NCBI GenBank assembly: GCA_035708085.1
Contig: DASSTE010000047.1
Span: forward strand, 62,001-126,000
Source of the DNA: DASSBR01 sp035708085
GTDB taxonomy: Bacteria; Pseudomonadota; Gammaproteobacteria; Natronospirales; DASSBR01
Direction: 5' to 3'
Length of the DNA: 64,000 bases
The position numbers were made by a program, and so were the translations under genes. Positions 17,768 through 25,422 of this stretch are shown here, in pieces. Positions within the stretch are counted from its first letter, which is position 1, and every line of letters begins with the position of its first letter. The notes beneath the pieces were generated by a model. It saw only the letters and a program-made list of their open reading frames with translations, searched no databases and had not been told where the DNA came from.

Positions 17768-18928
17768 ATGAATCGCAGCCTCCCGAATCTCGCCAATCGA
17801 CTGAAGCGAATGGCGCTCGGCATCCATCACCGACTGCTGCCACCCGATCATCACGCGGACTGGACGCCATACCTGTGGCTGGTGTGGACCGGGTTCTATT
17901 TTCTTTCGCTGGTACCGCCGACCACCGCCGCTACGCGTGCGGCGACCCTGCTCGCCCTTGCTGCGTTCTTCCCGCTGTATTTCCGCTACTACTGGGCGCA
18001 CGGCTGGGAGCGCCATTCGATTATCATCCTCATTGCGGCACTCGGGATCGCGCTGACACCGTTCAACCTCGCCGGCGGCGGCCTGCTGATTTATGCCGGC
18101 GCGTTCGCCGGATTCAGCCTTCGACCGCGCAAGGCGTTGGCGGCAGTAGGCGGACTGGCCATCATCGCCATCATCGAGTATGTGGCGCTAGGATTTTCGC
18201 CACTGGAATGGATATGGGCGCCCACCATTACCATCGTCGCCGGCCTTGCAAACGTCTGGGCCGCGGAACGCATGCGGCAAAACCGCGAATTGCGACGCTC
18301 CCAGGACGAAGTGAGACGGCTGGCGGCGATTGCGGAACGCGAGCGCATCGCGCGCGACCTGCACGACCTGCTCGGGCATACGCTCACGCTGATCACCGTC
18401 AAAGCCGAACTCGCCGGCACACTCGCGGCGCGCGATCTGCCGCGCGCGGCCGCCGAAATCCGGGAGCTCGAAAGCATCGCCCGCGATGCGCTGGCGCAAG
18501 TTCGCCAGGCGGTTGGCGGTTATCGCGGCGACCTCGCCGGCGAGATCGCCAATGCCGGTGCCGCCCTGCGCGCCGCCGGTGTCGAATTCAAAGCCGATAC
18601 CGCCGCAGCCGGCTGCGAATCGGACAAAGACGCGGCGCTGGCGATGATCGTGCGTGAGGCGGTCACCAACATCCTGCGCCACGCCGGTGCGCATGAATGC
18701 CGGCTCTCGCTCAAGCGCCGGGCCGACAGCGTGATCCTCGAAATAACCGACGACGGCTCCGCCCAACACCGCGACGAAGGCAACGGCATTCGCGGCATGC
18801 GCGAGCGCCTGCAGGCTATTGGCGGCACGTTGACGCTCGACTTCGGCGCCCATGGCACTCGTCTGCGTGCGACGATTCCGGGGCGGGAACCTGAGAGAGA
18901 GACCGCCATGCGGGAATTGTCGGCATGA
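17768..18928 (+). CDS. DesK-like sensor histidine kinase
   Basis: 386 residues. The N-terminal membrane domain has about five segments (36-155) and no extracytoplasmic sensor domain. It is followed by a coiled linker and a HisKA_3 dimerisation domain with H199 in ERERIARDLHDLLGHTL. The C-terminal HATPase_c domain contains MIVREAVTNILRHAGA and a G-box near GNGIRGMRERL. This is the DesK/NarL-type architecture, which senses membrane state or membrane-active compounds. Its stop overlaps the start of the cognate regulator by 4 nt. Placement right after an ABC-2 exporter suggests it controls that exporter. Confidence 0.93.
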   Translation: MNRSLPNLANRLKRMALGIHHRLLPPDHHADWTPYLWLVWTGFYFLSLVPPTTAATRAATLLALAAFFPLYFRYYWAHGWERHSIIILIAALGIALTPFNLAGGGLLIYAGAFAGFSLRPRKALAAVGGLAIIAIIEYVALGFSPLEWIWAPTITIVAGLANVWAAERMRQNRELRRSQDEVRRLAAIAERERIARDLHDLLGHTLTLITVKAELAGTLAARDLPRAAAEIRELESIARDALAQVRQAVGGYRGDLAGEIANAGAALRAAGVEFKADTAAAGCESDKDAALAMIVREAVTNILRHAGAHECRLSLKRRADSVILEITDDGSAQHRDEGNGIRGMRERLQAIGGTLTLDFGAHGTRLRATIPGREPERETAMRELSA

Positions 18929-19521
18929 TCCGCGTACTGATCGCCGAGGACCAGTCGATGATCCTCGGCGCGCTTGCGGCGCTGCTCGACATGGAAGCCG
19001 ACATCGAAGTCATTGCCCGCGCCGGCGATGGAAAAAAGGCACTGGCGCTGGCGGGCGAGCACGACCCGGACGTCGTCGTCACCGATATCGAAATGCCTGC
19101 GATGACCGGGCTGGAACTCGCGGGCGCGTTGCGCGGCCAACGCGCCAAAGTCATCATCGTGACGACCTTTGCGCGGCCGGGATACCTGCGCCGCGCACTC
19201 GACGCGGGCGTGCGCGGCTACCTGCTCAAGGACGCACCGGCAAAGCAACTGGCCGACGCGATCCGCACCGTGCATGCCGGCGGCAAAGTTATCGCGCCGG
19301 AACTGGCCGCAGAAGCGTGGGAATCCGACGATCCGTTGAGCGAACGCGAGCGGCAGGTACTGCGCCTGGCCGGCGACGGCATGAGCAGCGGCGGCATAGC
19401 CGACCAGCTGCACCTGTCGGAAGGCACCGTCCGCAATTATCTTTCGGAAGCGATCGGCAAACTCGGGGCAGCCAATCGTGTCGAGGCGGCACGAATCGCG
19501 CGCCGGAAAGGCTGGTTGTAA
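18925..19521 (+). CDS. NarL/DesR family response regulator
   Basis: 198 residues. The receiver domain has the acidic pocket AEDQ, phospho-acceptor D54 (VVVTDIEMPAM), the switch Thr in VTTFARPGYL and the conserved Lys in YLLKD. The C-terminal LuxR-type HTH contains LSERERQVLRLAGDGMSSGGIADQLHLSEGT, split here as LSERERQVLRLAG and ADQLHLSEGTVRNYLSEA. It is the partner of the preceding kinase and the last gene of the exporter/two-component operon. An imperfect inverted repeat follows at 19531. Confidence 0.95.
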   Translation: MIRVLIAEDQSMILGALAALLDMEADIEVIARAGDGKKALALAGEHDPDVVVTDIEMPAMTGLELAGALRGQRAKVIIVTTFARPGYLRRALDAGVRGYLLKDAPAKQLADAIRTVHAGGKVIAPELAAEAWESDDPLSERERQVLRLAGDGMSSGGIADQLHLSEGTVRNYLSEAIGKLGAANRVEAARIARRKGWL

Positions 19522-19530
19522 TGGGTAAAT

Positions 19531-19569
19531 GGTTAAGGGTTGAGGGGCAGCGATCCTTGACCTTTAACC
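19531..19569. terminator. Imperfect inverted repeat between convergent genes
   Basis: GGTTAAGGGTTGAGG (19531-19545) faces CCTTGACCTTTAACC (19555-19569), 12 of 15 positions pairing, around a 9-nt loop. It lies in the 51-nt gap between the stops of the response regulator (plus) and the acidic protein (minus), so a bidirectional transcript end is plausible. It is built from short GGGTTAA-type units like the elements at 21934 and 33710. Confidence 0.5.
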
Positions 19570-19572
19570 CCG

Positions 19573-20196
19573 TCAGTCCGTATCAGTCGCCAGCAACAAC
19601 CCGCACCGCGACTCGTGCAAATTAACGAAAAAGTAAGCCAGATCGCAGCCGGCGCCGGCGAACCAGCACGAAAAACCGGGATCCAGCCCAAACAGCCAGA
19701 CCTCGTCCGGCTCGGCATCCTCGAATAACGCATCCGCATAATCGCGTACCAGCTCGGCTGCCTGATCGGGCTCCGCCCCGGCACCACCGAATCCGGCCGA
19801 TGTTAACGCGAAATAAATGGCATCCAGAAACTGCTGCACATCTTCGTGCCAAATCCCCTCCTCCATCAGGTATGCCAGCGAGCAGCCGGCAATCGGCGCG
19901 GGCAAATCGCCATTCGCGGCGATATCCCACAGCGCTGCCAGCGCGTCGGCAGGCGTTACTTGGCTCGCGCCGCCCGCGTCCAGTTCGAACACCTCGAACA
20001 GCAAATCGCCCTGGCGCCAGTAACGCAAGATCTCGTCGTGCACCCGATCGAGCACTTCCTGTCGCGATGCCGGCAGCGCCGCCGGCGCCGGCGCTTCGAA
20101 AGCGCTTGCGTCGAGGTCCTCGTCCTGAATATCGAAAGTTTCCACGTCTTCGCTGTGGAAGCCCGTGCCGCCGGCCGGCCCATCCCAGTCGATCAT
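19573..20196 (-). CDS. Acidic cytoplasmic protein of unknown function
   Basis: 207 residues from the ATG at 20196, chosen for the GGGAGAGGGG just upstream; the ORF is open to 20271 within the preceding gene. The protein is strongly acidic, with no signal peptide or membrane segment. It has an Asp/Glu-rich N-terminus, a helical centre (RQEVLDRVHDEILRYWRQGD), and an Ala/Asp-rich C-terminal half with paired aromatics and Cys (FSCWFAGAGCDLAYFF). I do not recognise a family. It begins 13 nt after the stop of the cysteine dioxygenase gene and is probably co-transcribed with it and metX, so a link to sulfur amino acid metabolism is possible. It is not a shadow ORF: it has an SD and fills the gap between its neighbours. 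Confidence 0.65.
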   Translation of the reverse strand: MIDWDGPAGGTGFHSEDVETFDIQDEDLDASAFEAPAPAALPASRQEVLDRVHDEILRYWRQGDLLFEVFELDAGGASQVTPADALAALWDIAANGDLPAPIAGCSLAYLMEEGIWHEDVQQFLDAIYFALTSAGFGGAGAEPDQAAELVRDYADALFEDAEPDEVWLFGLDPGFSCWFAGAGCDLAYFFVNLHESRCGLLLATDTD

Positions 20197-20209
20197 CGCC
20201 CCTCTCCCG

Positions 20210-20806
20210 TCAGTCGTCGAAACACAGTTGCCGCGAACTGCGACGGAACCAGCCATCGCCGAGCGGCTCAAAAACGTGACACTCCGTCATCGCGCGTTCG
20301 TAGATATGCAGCGATACCGCCGGCTCCGACGCGCTGCCATTGACGATGCGATGATATTCGTAGGGCGGGATCAGCGACCCTGCGGTGCCGGTGCGGGCGA
20401 CGTGATTCCGGCGCCGCGCAAAGCGGTAACGATCCCGCTCCTCGCACTCAAGCAGTTCGTACTGCTCCACCTCGATGCAGCCGGCACAGACGCCCTCAAC
20501 GCACCACAAACCGGCATGATCGTGCAGCGCCGTGCCCTGCTCCGGCGCCCACGTCATCGCCACGACCGAGTAGCCGTAGCGGTCGCTGCGATACAGTTCG
20601 TGGCGCTGATAATGGTCGGCGGAAGGCCGGTAGCACACTGGTGGCAGATCGAAATCGCCATTGCCGATCAGGCTGCTCAATACCCGCTTGACGGCACCCG
20701 TGACGGTGGCCGCGTCGGAACCTCCCATCGCTTCATCAAGCGCATCAACAAGCCGCTCGCTCCCGGGAAAACCCGCGGAAGATGCATTTGTCTGGGAGAC
20801 GGCCAT
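20210..20806 (-). CDS. Cysteine dioxygenase family thiol dioxygenase
   Basis: 198 residues from the ATG at 20806. It is a cupin-fold, non-haem iron enzyme that oxidises a thiol (cysteine, or 3-mercaptopropionate in some bacterial homologues) to a sulfinate. The metal-binding HDH motif is at H95/H97 (GTALHDHAGLW), with a third His candidate at H167 (AVSLHIYER). C102 lies near where mammalian CDO has its cross-link Cys. An in-frame ATG at 20833 would place TATACT inside the coding region. With the start at 20806, TATACT (20818-20813) lies 6 nt before the ATG, suggesting a leaderless mRNA. It lies between metX and the acidic protein. Substrate specificity is undetermined. Confidence 0.85.
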   Translation of the reverse strand: MAVSQTNASSAGFPGSERLVDALDEAMGGSDAATVTGAVKRVLSSLIGNGDFDLPPVCYRPSADHYQRHELYRSDRYGYSVVAMTWAPEQGTALHDHAGLWCVEGVCAGCIEVEQYELLECEERDRYRFARRRNHVARTGTAGSLIPPYEYHRIVNGSASEPAVSLHIYERAMTECHVFEPLGDGWFRRSSRQLCFDD

Positions 20807-20836
20807 GGGCGGAGTATAGCCCGATAACGGCACCGA

Positions 20837-21916
20837 CTACAGATAACTTCCGACCGCCGCGGTAAACCGATCGTAATCGACCAGGAAGGCGTCGTGTCCC
20901 TGCAGCGAGTCGAATGCCTCGTAGCGCACGGTCGCCCCGGCGCGCTTCATCAGGCCGGCCAGCGCCTGCTGCTGCTCGATCGGATACAGAAAGTCGGTCT
21001 TGACGCCAATAACCAGCGCGCCATCGCAGTGGAGCTTACGTGCAAGCTCGGCGGCGGTGCCGTGTTCGCGAACGTCGAAGAGATCCATCGCGCGCGACAG
21101 GTACAGATAGCAATTGGCATCGAAGCCGCCGATGAAATCGCGCGCGCGCGCCTCGAGATACGCCTCGACCTCGAACTCGATGCCGAATGGCTCGGCCGGC
21201 GGCTTCTTCGTTCGCCGGCGGCCAAAACGCTCCTTCCATTCCGCCGCCGAACGGTACGACAGCATGCCGAGCTTGCGCGCATCGCGCATGCCGGCGATCG
21301 GCTGCTCGGCCGGCGGATAATAACCGCCACGCCAGGCCGGATCGCTGCGGATCATCTCGCGCTGCAGCGAGTGCATTGCGATCGTCATCGGGACGGAATA
21401 AGGGCCGGTCGAAATCAGGATCAGATGGTCGCTCGCGCCGGGAAATTGCAGCGCGAAAGCGAGCGCCGACATTCCGCCGAGCGACGGGCCGACGACCGCG
21501 TGCAGATGGTCGATACCGAGTTTTGCCAGCGCGGCGTGCGCTGTCGCGGCGATGTCCTCGATAGTGAGTTCGGGAAAATCGAGCTGCCACGGTTCACCGG
21601 TCGCCGGATTGATCGATGCGGCGCCGGTCGAGCCGAAGCAACTGCCGAGCGAGTTGACGCAAATCACGAAAAAGCGGTCGCTGTCGATCGGCTTGCCCGG
21701 CCCCACCATCGGCTCCCACCAGCCTGGCGCGGGATCGGCCGGCGCCGACGCGGCATGCGCGTCCGGCGACAGGCCCGTCAGGATCAGAATCGCGTTGCTT
21801 TGGTCGGCGTTCAGCCCCCCCCAGGTTTCATACGCGATCTCCACAGCCGGCAGTTTGCCGCCGCGGCGCATTCGGTAGGGCTCATCCAGCGTGACGAGTT
21901 TTCGGTTCTTATTCAT
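20837..21916 (-). CDS. metX: MetX-family homoserine/serine O-acyltransferase
   Basis: 359 residues, alpha/beta-hydrolase fold. The catalytic triad is visible: S145 in GPSLGGMSAL, D308 in VKTDFLYPIEQQQ and H341 in LQGHDAF. MetX enzymes acylate homoserine for methionine synthesis. Some Xanthomonadales-type MetX proteins instead make O-succinylserine for cysteine synthesis, and the downstream thiol dioxygenase gene makes that alternative worth considering. Length is typical (about 350-380). A run of eight G (21815-21822, read as C on the plus strand) falls in codons W32-G33-G34-L35, a possible slippage site. The 75 nt beyond its start contain a long imperfect palindrome. Confidence 0.9.
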   Translation of the reverse strand: MNKNRKLVTLDEPYRMRRGGKLPAVEIAYETWGGLNADQSNAILILTGLSPDAHAASAPADPAPGWWEPMVGPGKPIDSDRFFVICVNSLGSCFGSTGAASINPATGEPWQLDFPELTIEDIAATAHAALAKLGIDHLHAVVGPSLGGMSALAFALQFPGASDHLILISTGPYSVPMTIAMHSLQREMIRSDPAWRGGYYPPAEQPIAGMRDARKLGMLSYRSAAEWKERFGRRRTKKPPAEPFGIEFEVEAYLEARARDFIGGFDANCYLYLSRAMDLFDVREHGTAAELARKLHCDGALVIGVKTDFLYPIEQQQALAGLMKRAGATVRYEAFDSLQGHDAFLVDYDRFTAAVGSYL

Positions 21917-21933
21917 GGGCGGGGGAAGGATAA

Positions 21934-22011
21934 GGGGTCAAGGGTTAAAGGTGAAGGGTAGAGGGCAAGAATCGCCGCTTCCCTTTACCCTTCACCTTTT
22001 ACCCTTCACCC
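21934..22011. repeat. Long imperfect palindrome of GGTGAAGGGTAAA units between metX and der
   Basis: The left arm (21934-21968) contains GGGTTAAAGGTGAAGGGTAG. The right arm (21978-22011) contains the complementary CCCTTTACCCTTCACC and continues into a second TTTTACCCTTCACC unit. On the minus strand the unit GGTGAAGGGTAAA occurs twice in tandem and spans the der stop codon, so the repeat encodes the last residues of Der (WVKGKR). It could end transcription of der, although it lacks a U-tract. Confidence 0.65.
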
Positions 22012-23380
22012 ATTTCTTCAATCTCTTTTTCTTTTCGATCTGGCGCGGCGTCAGCTTGTTGCGCCTGCCGGCATACGGGTTTTCGCCGCTGCGAAACTCG
22101 ATTCGGATCGGCGTGCCGAAGAGCCTGAAGTGCTCCCGAAACGCGTTGGCAAGGTAGCGCCGATACGTGTCCGGCACCGCGCCGGTCTGGTTACCGTGCA
22201 CGACGATCAGCGGCGGACGTCGGCCGCCCTGGTGCGCGTAACGCAGCTTGATCCGCCGCCCGCGGATCAACGGCGGCGGATGCGCCGCGACTGCCTCGGC
22301 CAGCACCTGCGTCAGCTCGTTCGTATTGAGATCGGCCTCGGCCGCCCGGCGCGCCTCGTCGACCGCGCCAAACAGGTCGCCGATCCCGCTGCCGTGCAGC
22401 GCCGAAATGAAATGAATGCGCGCGAAGTTCAGAAACGGCAGCTTGACGTCGATCAGCCGGCGCACCTCGTTGCGCTGGTTCGTATCGAGCCCATCCCACT
22501 TGTTGATCCCGATCACCGCCGCCCGGCCACGCTCCAGCGCCAGCCCCAGCAGCGACACATCCTGGTCCGTCACGCCTTCCTGCGCATCGATCAGCGCGAT
22601 CACGACCGCGGCACGATCGATCGCCTGCAACGTCTTGACGATACTGAACTTCTCGATCGCCGCCTGAACGCGACTGCGCCGCCTGACGCCCGCGGTATCG
22701 ATCAGTGTATAACGCTGGCCGCCGCGCTCCAGCTCGATCGCAATGCTGTCGCGCGTAGTGCCGGGCTCTGCCGAAGCGACGACACGTTCATCTCCCAGGA
22801 GGCGGTTGATCAGGGTGGATTTGCCGACATTGGGCCGCCCGATAATCGCGATCGCCGGCGCCGCCTCATCTTCGGGCTCCGCCTCCGTCTCGGGCAATTC
22901 GGCCAACACGGCATCCACCAACGCCTCGATGCCACGGCCGTGCGCTGCCGCAATCGCCCATGGCGAACCCAGTCCCAGCGAATGAAACTCGGCCACGGCC
23001 AGATCGGAGGCAACCCCCTCCGTCTTGTTCACCGCCAGAAAAACGCTTTTGCCGGTCCGCCGCAGTTCCGACGCAATCCGCTCATCCGCCGGCGTCAGCC
23101 CGGCGCGGCCGTCGACCAGAAACACCACCGAATCCGCCTCGGTCACCGCTCGCCGCGTCTGCCGCGCCATCAGTTCGGCCAGCGTGTCCGCCTCGGCTTG
23201 CAGCCCGCCGGTGTCGATCACGACATAGCGACGCGAGCCGACGAGCGCGTAGCCGTACTGCCGGTCACGAGTAAGACCGGGCTCGTCGGCGACAAGCGCA
23301 TCCCGACTGCGCGTCAGCACGTTGAACAGCGTGGATTTGCCGACGTTAGGGCGGCCGACGAGGGCGATTACGGGAAGCAT
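21992..23380 (-). CDS. der: Ribosome assembly GTPase Der (EngA)
   Basis: 462 residues with the tandem G-domain architecture unique to Der. The first G domain has P-loop GRPNVGKSTL (about 8-17) and NKTEG; the second has P-loop GRPNVGKSTL (about 180-190) and NKWD. A C-terminal KH-like domain follows (RGRRIKLRYAHQGGRRPP). It is needed for 50S subunit maturation. Length and order are normal (family about 430-500). It follows bamB on the same strand, as in many gammaproteobacteria, but here after a 222-nt spacer with repeats. The C-terminal residues overlap a low-complexity palindrome. Confidence 0.98.
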   Translation of the reverse strand: MLPVIALVGRPNVGKSTLFNVLTRSRDALVADEPGLTRDRQYGYALVGSRRYVVIDTGGLQAEADTLAELMARQTRRAVTEADSVVFLVDGRAGLTPADERIASELRRTGKSVFLAVNKTEGVASDLAVAEFHSLGLGSPWAIAAAHGRGIEALVDAVLAELPETEAEPEDEAAPAIAIIGRPNVGKSTLINRLLGDERVVASAEPGTTRDSIAIELERGGQRYTLIDTAGVRRRSRVQAAIEKFSIVKTLQAIDRAAVVIALIDAQEGVTDQDVSLLGLALERGRAAVIGINKWDGLDTNQRNEVRRLIDVKLPFLNFARIHFISALHGSGIGDLFGAVDEARRAAEADLNTNELTQVLAEAVAAHPPPLIRGRRIKLRYAHQGGRRPPLIVVHGNQTGAVPDTYRRYLANAFREHFRLFGTPIRIEFRSGENPYAGRRNKLTPRQIEKKKRLKKWVKGKR

Positions 23381-23602
23381 GCGTATTAGGTTAACCGAAA
23401 GAGCCCTTCGACAAGCTCAGGGCGAACAGAAACGGCCATCTCTATCTTCTCTTGCCGGCACGACGGCCGGGTTCTTCTCCCGCGACATCGAGCGCAGCCG
23501 AAGATCGGGCAGTCCGCTGCACAGGATGTGCTGCGGACCAAGCCGCCGGGCCGGGATACCGGCACCCAATAAGCCCGCCGCCGCAGGCGGCACAAATAAA
23601 TC
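23381..23602. repeat. Repeat-bearing spacer between bamB and der
   Basis: A 222-nt non-coding stretch with several hairpins. CCCTTCGACAAGCTCAGGGC (within 23402-23429) resembles a palindromic sequence dispersed in many proteobacterial genomes. GTCCGC-T-GCACA pairs with TGTGC-T-GCGGAC at 23512-23538, a 12-position stem with one T-T mismatch and a 3-nt loop. GCCGCC/GGCGGC (23577-23591) forms a short hairpin just after the bamB stop, possibly a transcript end. In related gene clusters bamB and der are usually close together, so this looks like inserted repeat DNA. Confidence 0.55.
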
Positions 23603-24745
23603 CTATTGAGCCGCAGGAAACCGATATGCCACCAATTCCCCATCATCAGTCAAAACCAAAAGCGTATCCCCAGCCACAACCGGCGCAGCCGAAATCCCGG
23701 CCGAATCCGCCTGCACCCGCGCAACCAGCTCACCGGTCTTCTGCGACAGAAAATGCACATACCCGGCAAAGTCGCCCATCGCGACCGTGCCGTGAAACGG
23801 CGTCGGCCGGGTCAGCGACCGCGCCCGCATTGCAGCCTGCTTCCAGACCATATCCCCGCTCGCCGCGTTGACCGCATGCACCACGCTGTCCGAATCCGTC
23901 ACGTAGAGCTGTTCGTCGGCGTAGCTGACCCCGGTGTAACTCGACATCGGGATGCTCCAGAACGGCTGCCCGCCGGTTGCGCTGAGCGCCGCCAGCTTGC
24001 CATGGTACGTCACGGCGTACACGAAACCGAGGCCGACGACGGGGCGGCCATCCAGGTCGATCAACTGCTGCAGCTCGTTTTCGCCGCTCGGCTGGCCGAT
24101 CGGCGCTTCCCAGAGTACTTTGCCGTCCTTGAGCGACACCGCGAGCAGCGTGCCGTCGTCGAACCCGGCATAGACAACGCCACGGTCGATCACCGGCGTC
24201 GCATCGCCGCGCAGGCTCAGACGCGGCACGTCGCGCGACAGGGTCCAGAGCTGGTGGCCGTCCGCCGCCGACAGGCCAATGAGATGCCCATCGCCCGTCC
24301 GCACCACAACGACACCGTCGCCCACCGCCGGCGCGGCAATGACGATGCTGTCCACGTAATGCTTCCACAGCTCATGCCCGTCCTTTATGGCCAGCGCCTC
24401 GACGTAGCCCTCGGTCGAACCGACAACGACAACATGGTCGCCGACGCCGGGACCGCCGCCGACCTTGAGTCCGGTGTCGGTGCGCCACAGCCGCGAGCCC
24501 GACTGCACGTCCCAGCCGCTGACACTGCCGTCACGGCCGCCGACGAACACGCTTTTGCCGTCCACCGCGGGCACCAGGCCGAGCAAGATGCCGTCCTCGC
24601 CCGCGCCGACGTCGGAACTCCACGCCTCGCTGACCTTGACCTTGGGCGTGAACTTGACCAGCGGTGCCGGCGGCTCGGAGTTATCCTTCGCGCCACACGC
24701 CGCCAGAAACAGCGCCGCGGCCAGAACGATTAGAAGCCGCTTCAT
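23603..24745 (-). CDS. bamB: Outer membrane protein assembly lipoprotein BamB
   Basis: 380 residues. A lipoprotein signal peptide ends in the lipobox LAAC (MKRLLIVLAAALFLAAC). The rest is an eight-bladed PQQ-like propeller with repeated (G/A)W(D/N)...G..LW motifs (e.g. VSGWDVQSGSRLW, IGLSAADGHQLW, HAVNAASGDMVW). BamB is a periplasmic, lipid-anchored subunit of the BAM complex that inserts beta-barrel proteins into the outer membrane. Length matches E. coli BamB (392). The ATG overlaps the stop of yfgM by 4 nt, so the two are translationally coupled. Confidence 0.96.
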   Translation of the reverse strand: MKRLLIVLAAALFLAACGAKDNSEPPAPLVKFTPKVKVSEAWSSDVGAGEDGILLGLVPAVDGKSVFVGGRDGSVSGWDVQSGSRLWRTDTGLKVGGGPGVGDHVVVVGSTEGYVEALAIKDGHELWKHYVDSIVIAAPAVGDGVVVVRTGDGHLIGLSAADGHQLWTLSRDVPRLSLRGDATPVIDRGVVYAGFDDGTLLAVSLKDGKVLWEAPIGQPSGENELQQLIDLDGRPVVGLGFVYAVTYHGKLAALSATGGQPFWSIPMSSYTGVSYADEQLYVTDSDSVVHAVNAASGDMVWKQAAMRARSLTRPTPFHGTVAMGDFAGYVHFLSQKTGELVARVQADSAGISAAPVVAGDTLLVLTDDGELVAYRFPAAQ

Positions 24746-25422
24746 GACTTGCCCGCCGTTGCCGGCTTGGCACTCGCGGTGTGCTGCAGCTTCAACTTGA
24801 GCAACGCGTCGCTGCCTGTCCCGTCGGCCTGTGCCGCGAGGGCGGCCTGATACGCCTGATGTGCCTTGGCGATCTCGCCCAGCGCCCGATACGCGTCGCC
24901 GCGGACTTCGTCATACAGCGACGCAAATCCGCCGGCATCCTTCACCGACAGCGTCTTCAGCGCGTCCTTGGCCTGCTTGTTCGCGATCTGCACGCGCGCG
25001 AGCCGCAGCCGGGCGAGCAGTTTCAGGCTGCCGTCGTCGCTATGCTGCACGACCCATTGCAGATGCTGGATTGCCTGATCGGCCCTGTTTGCGACGACTT
25101 CCGTGGCGGCCAGACCCAACGCCGCCTGCGCCGCATACGGCGTGTCGTCGTAATTGGTGATCAGGTTTTTGCCGATGGCCTCGGCCTCGCCGCTCTTGTT
25201 CTTGTCGTTGCTGGCGGCCGGCTTGTTCAGCGCCTGCTCGAACTGCGCGTAAAGCGCCGATGCATTGTATTCGCGCTGCGCCCGGTAGTGCTGCCACCAG
25301 CGCCAGCCGCCGATGATCGCGAGGCCGATCGCCAGGCCGACAATGATGAACGTGCCGTTGGCCTTCCACCAGGCTTTGAATTTTTCCCACTGTTCGTCGT
25401 CGGAAATGTAACCGTCTGTCAC
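24742..25422 (-). CDS. yfgM: YfgM family SecYEG-associated TPR membrane protein
   Basis: 226 residues. There is a short cytoplasmic N-terminus (MTDGYISDDEQWEKFKAWWK), one membrane segment (about 22-41, ending GWRWWQHYR), then a periplasmic TPR-like helical domain (ALYAQFEQAL, YDEVRGDAYRALGEIAKAHQ). YfgM assists the SecYEG translocon and periplasmic chaperones. The signature order hisS-yfgM-bamB is preserved, with 4-nt overlaps on both sides. Confidence 0.94.
   Translation of the reverse strand: MTDGYISDDEQWEKFKAWWKANGTFIIVGLAIGLAIIGGWRWWQHYRAQREYNASALYAQFEQALNKPAASNDKNKSGEAEAIGKNLITNYDDTPYAAQAALGLAATEVVANRADQAIQHLQWVVQHSDDGSLKLLARLRLARVQIANKQAKDALKTLSVKDAGGFASLYDEVRGDAYRALGEIAKAHQAYQAALAAQADGTGSDALLKLKLQHTASAKPATAGKS

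Noticed and set aside
22130..23389. 419-codon open frame opposite der
   Set aside because: Antisense shadow of der with Arg/His-rich composition. The similar frames opposite icmF (60554-62014) and tonB/TPR (57120-58319) were rejected for the same reason.
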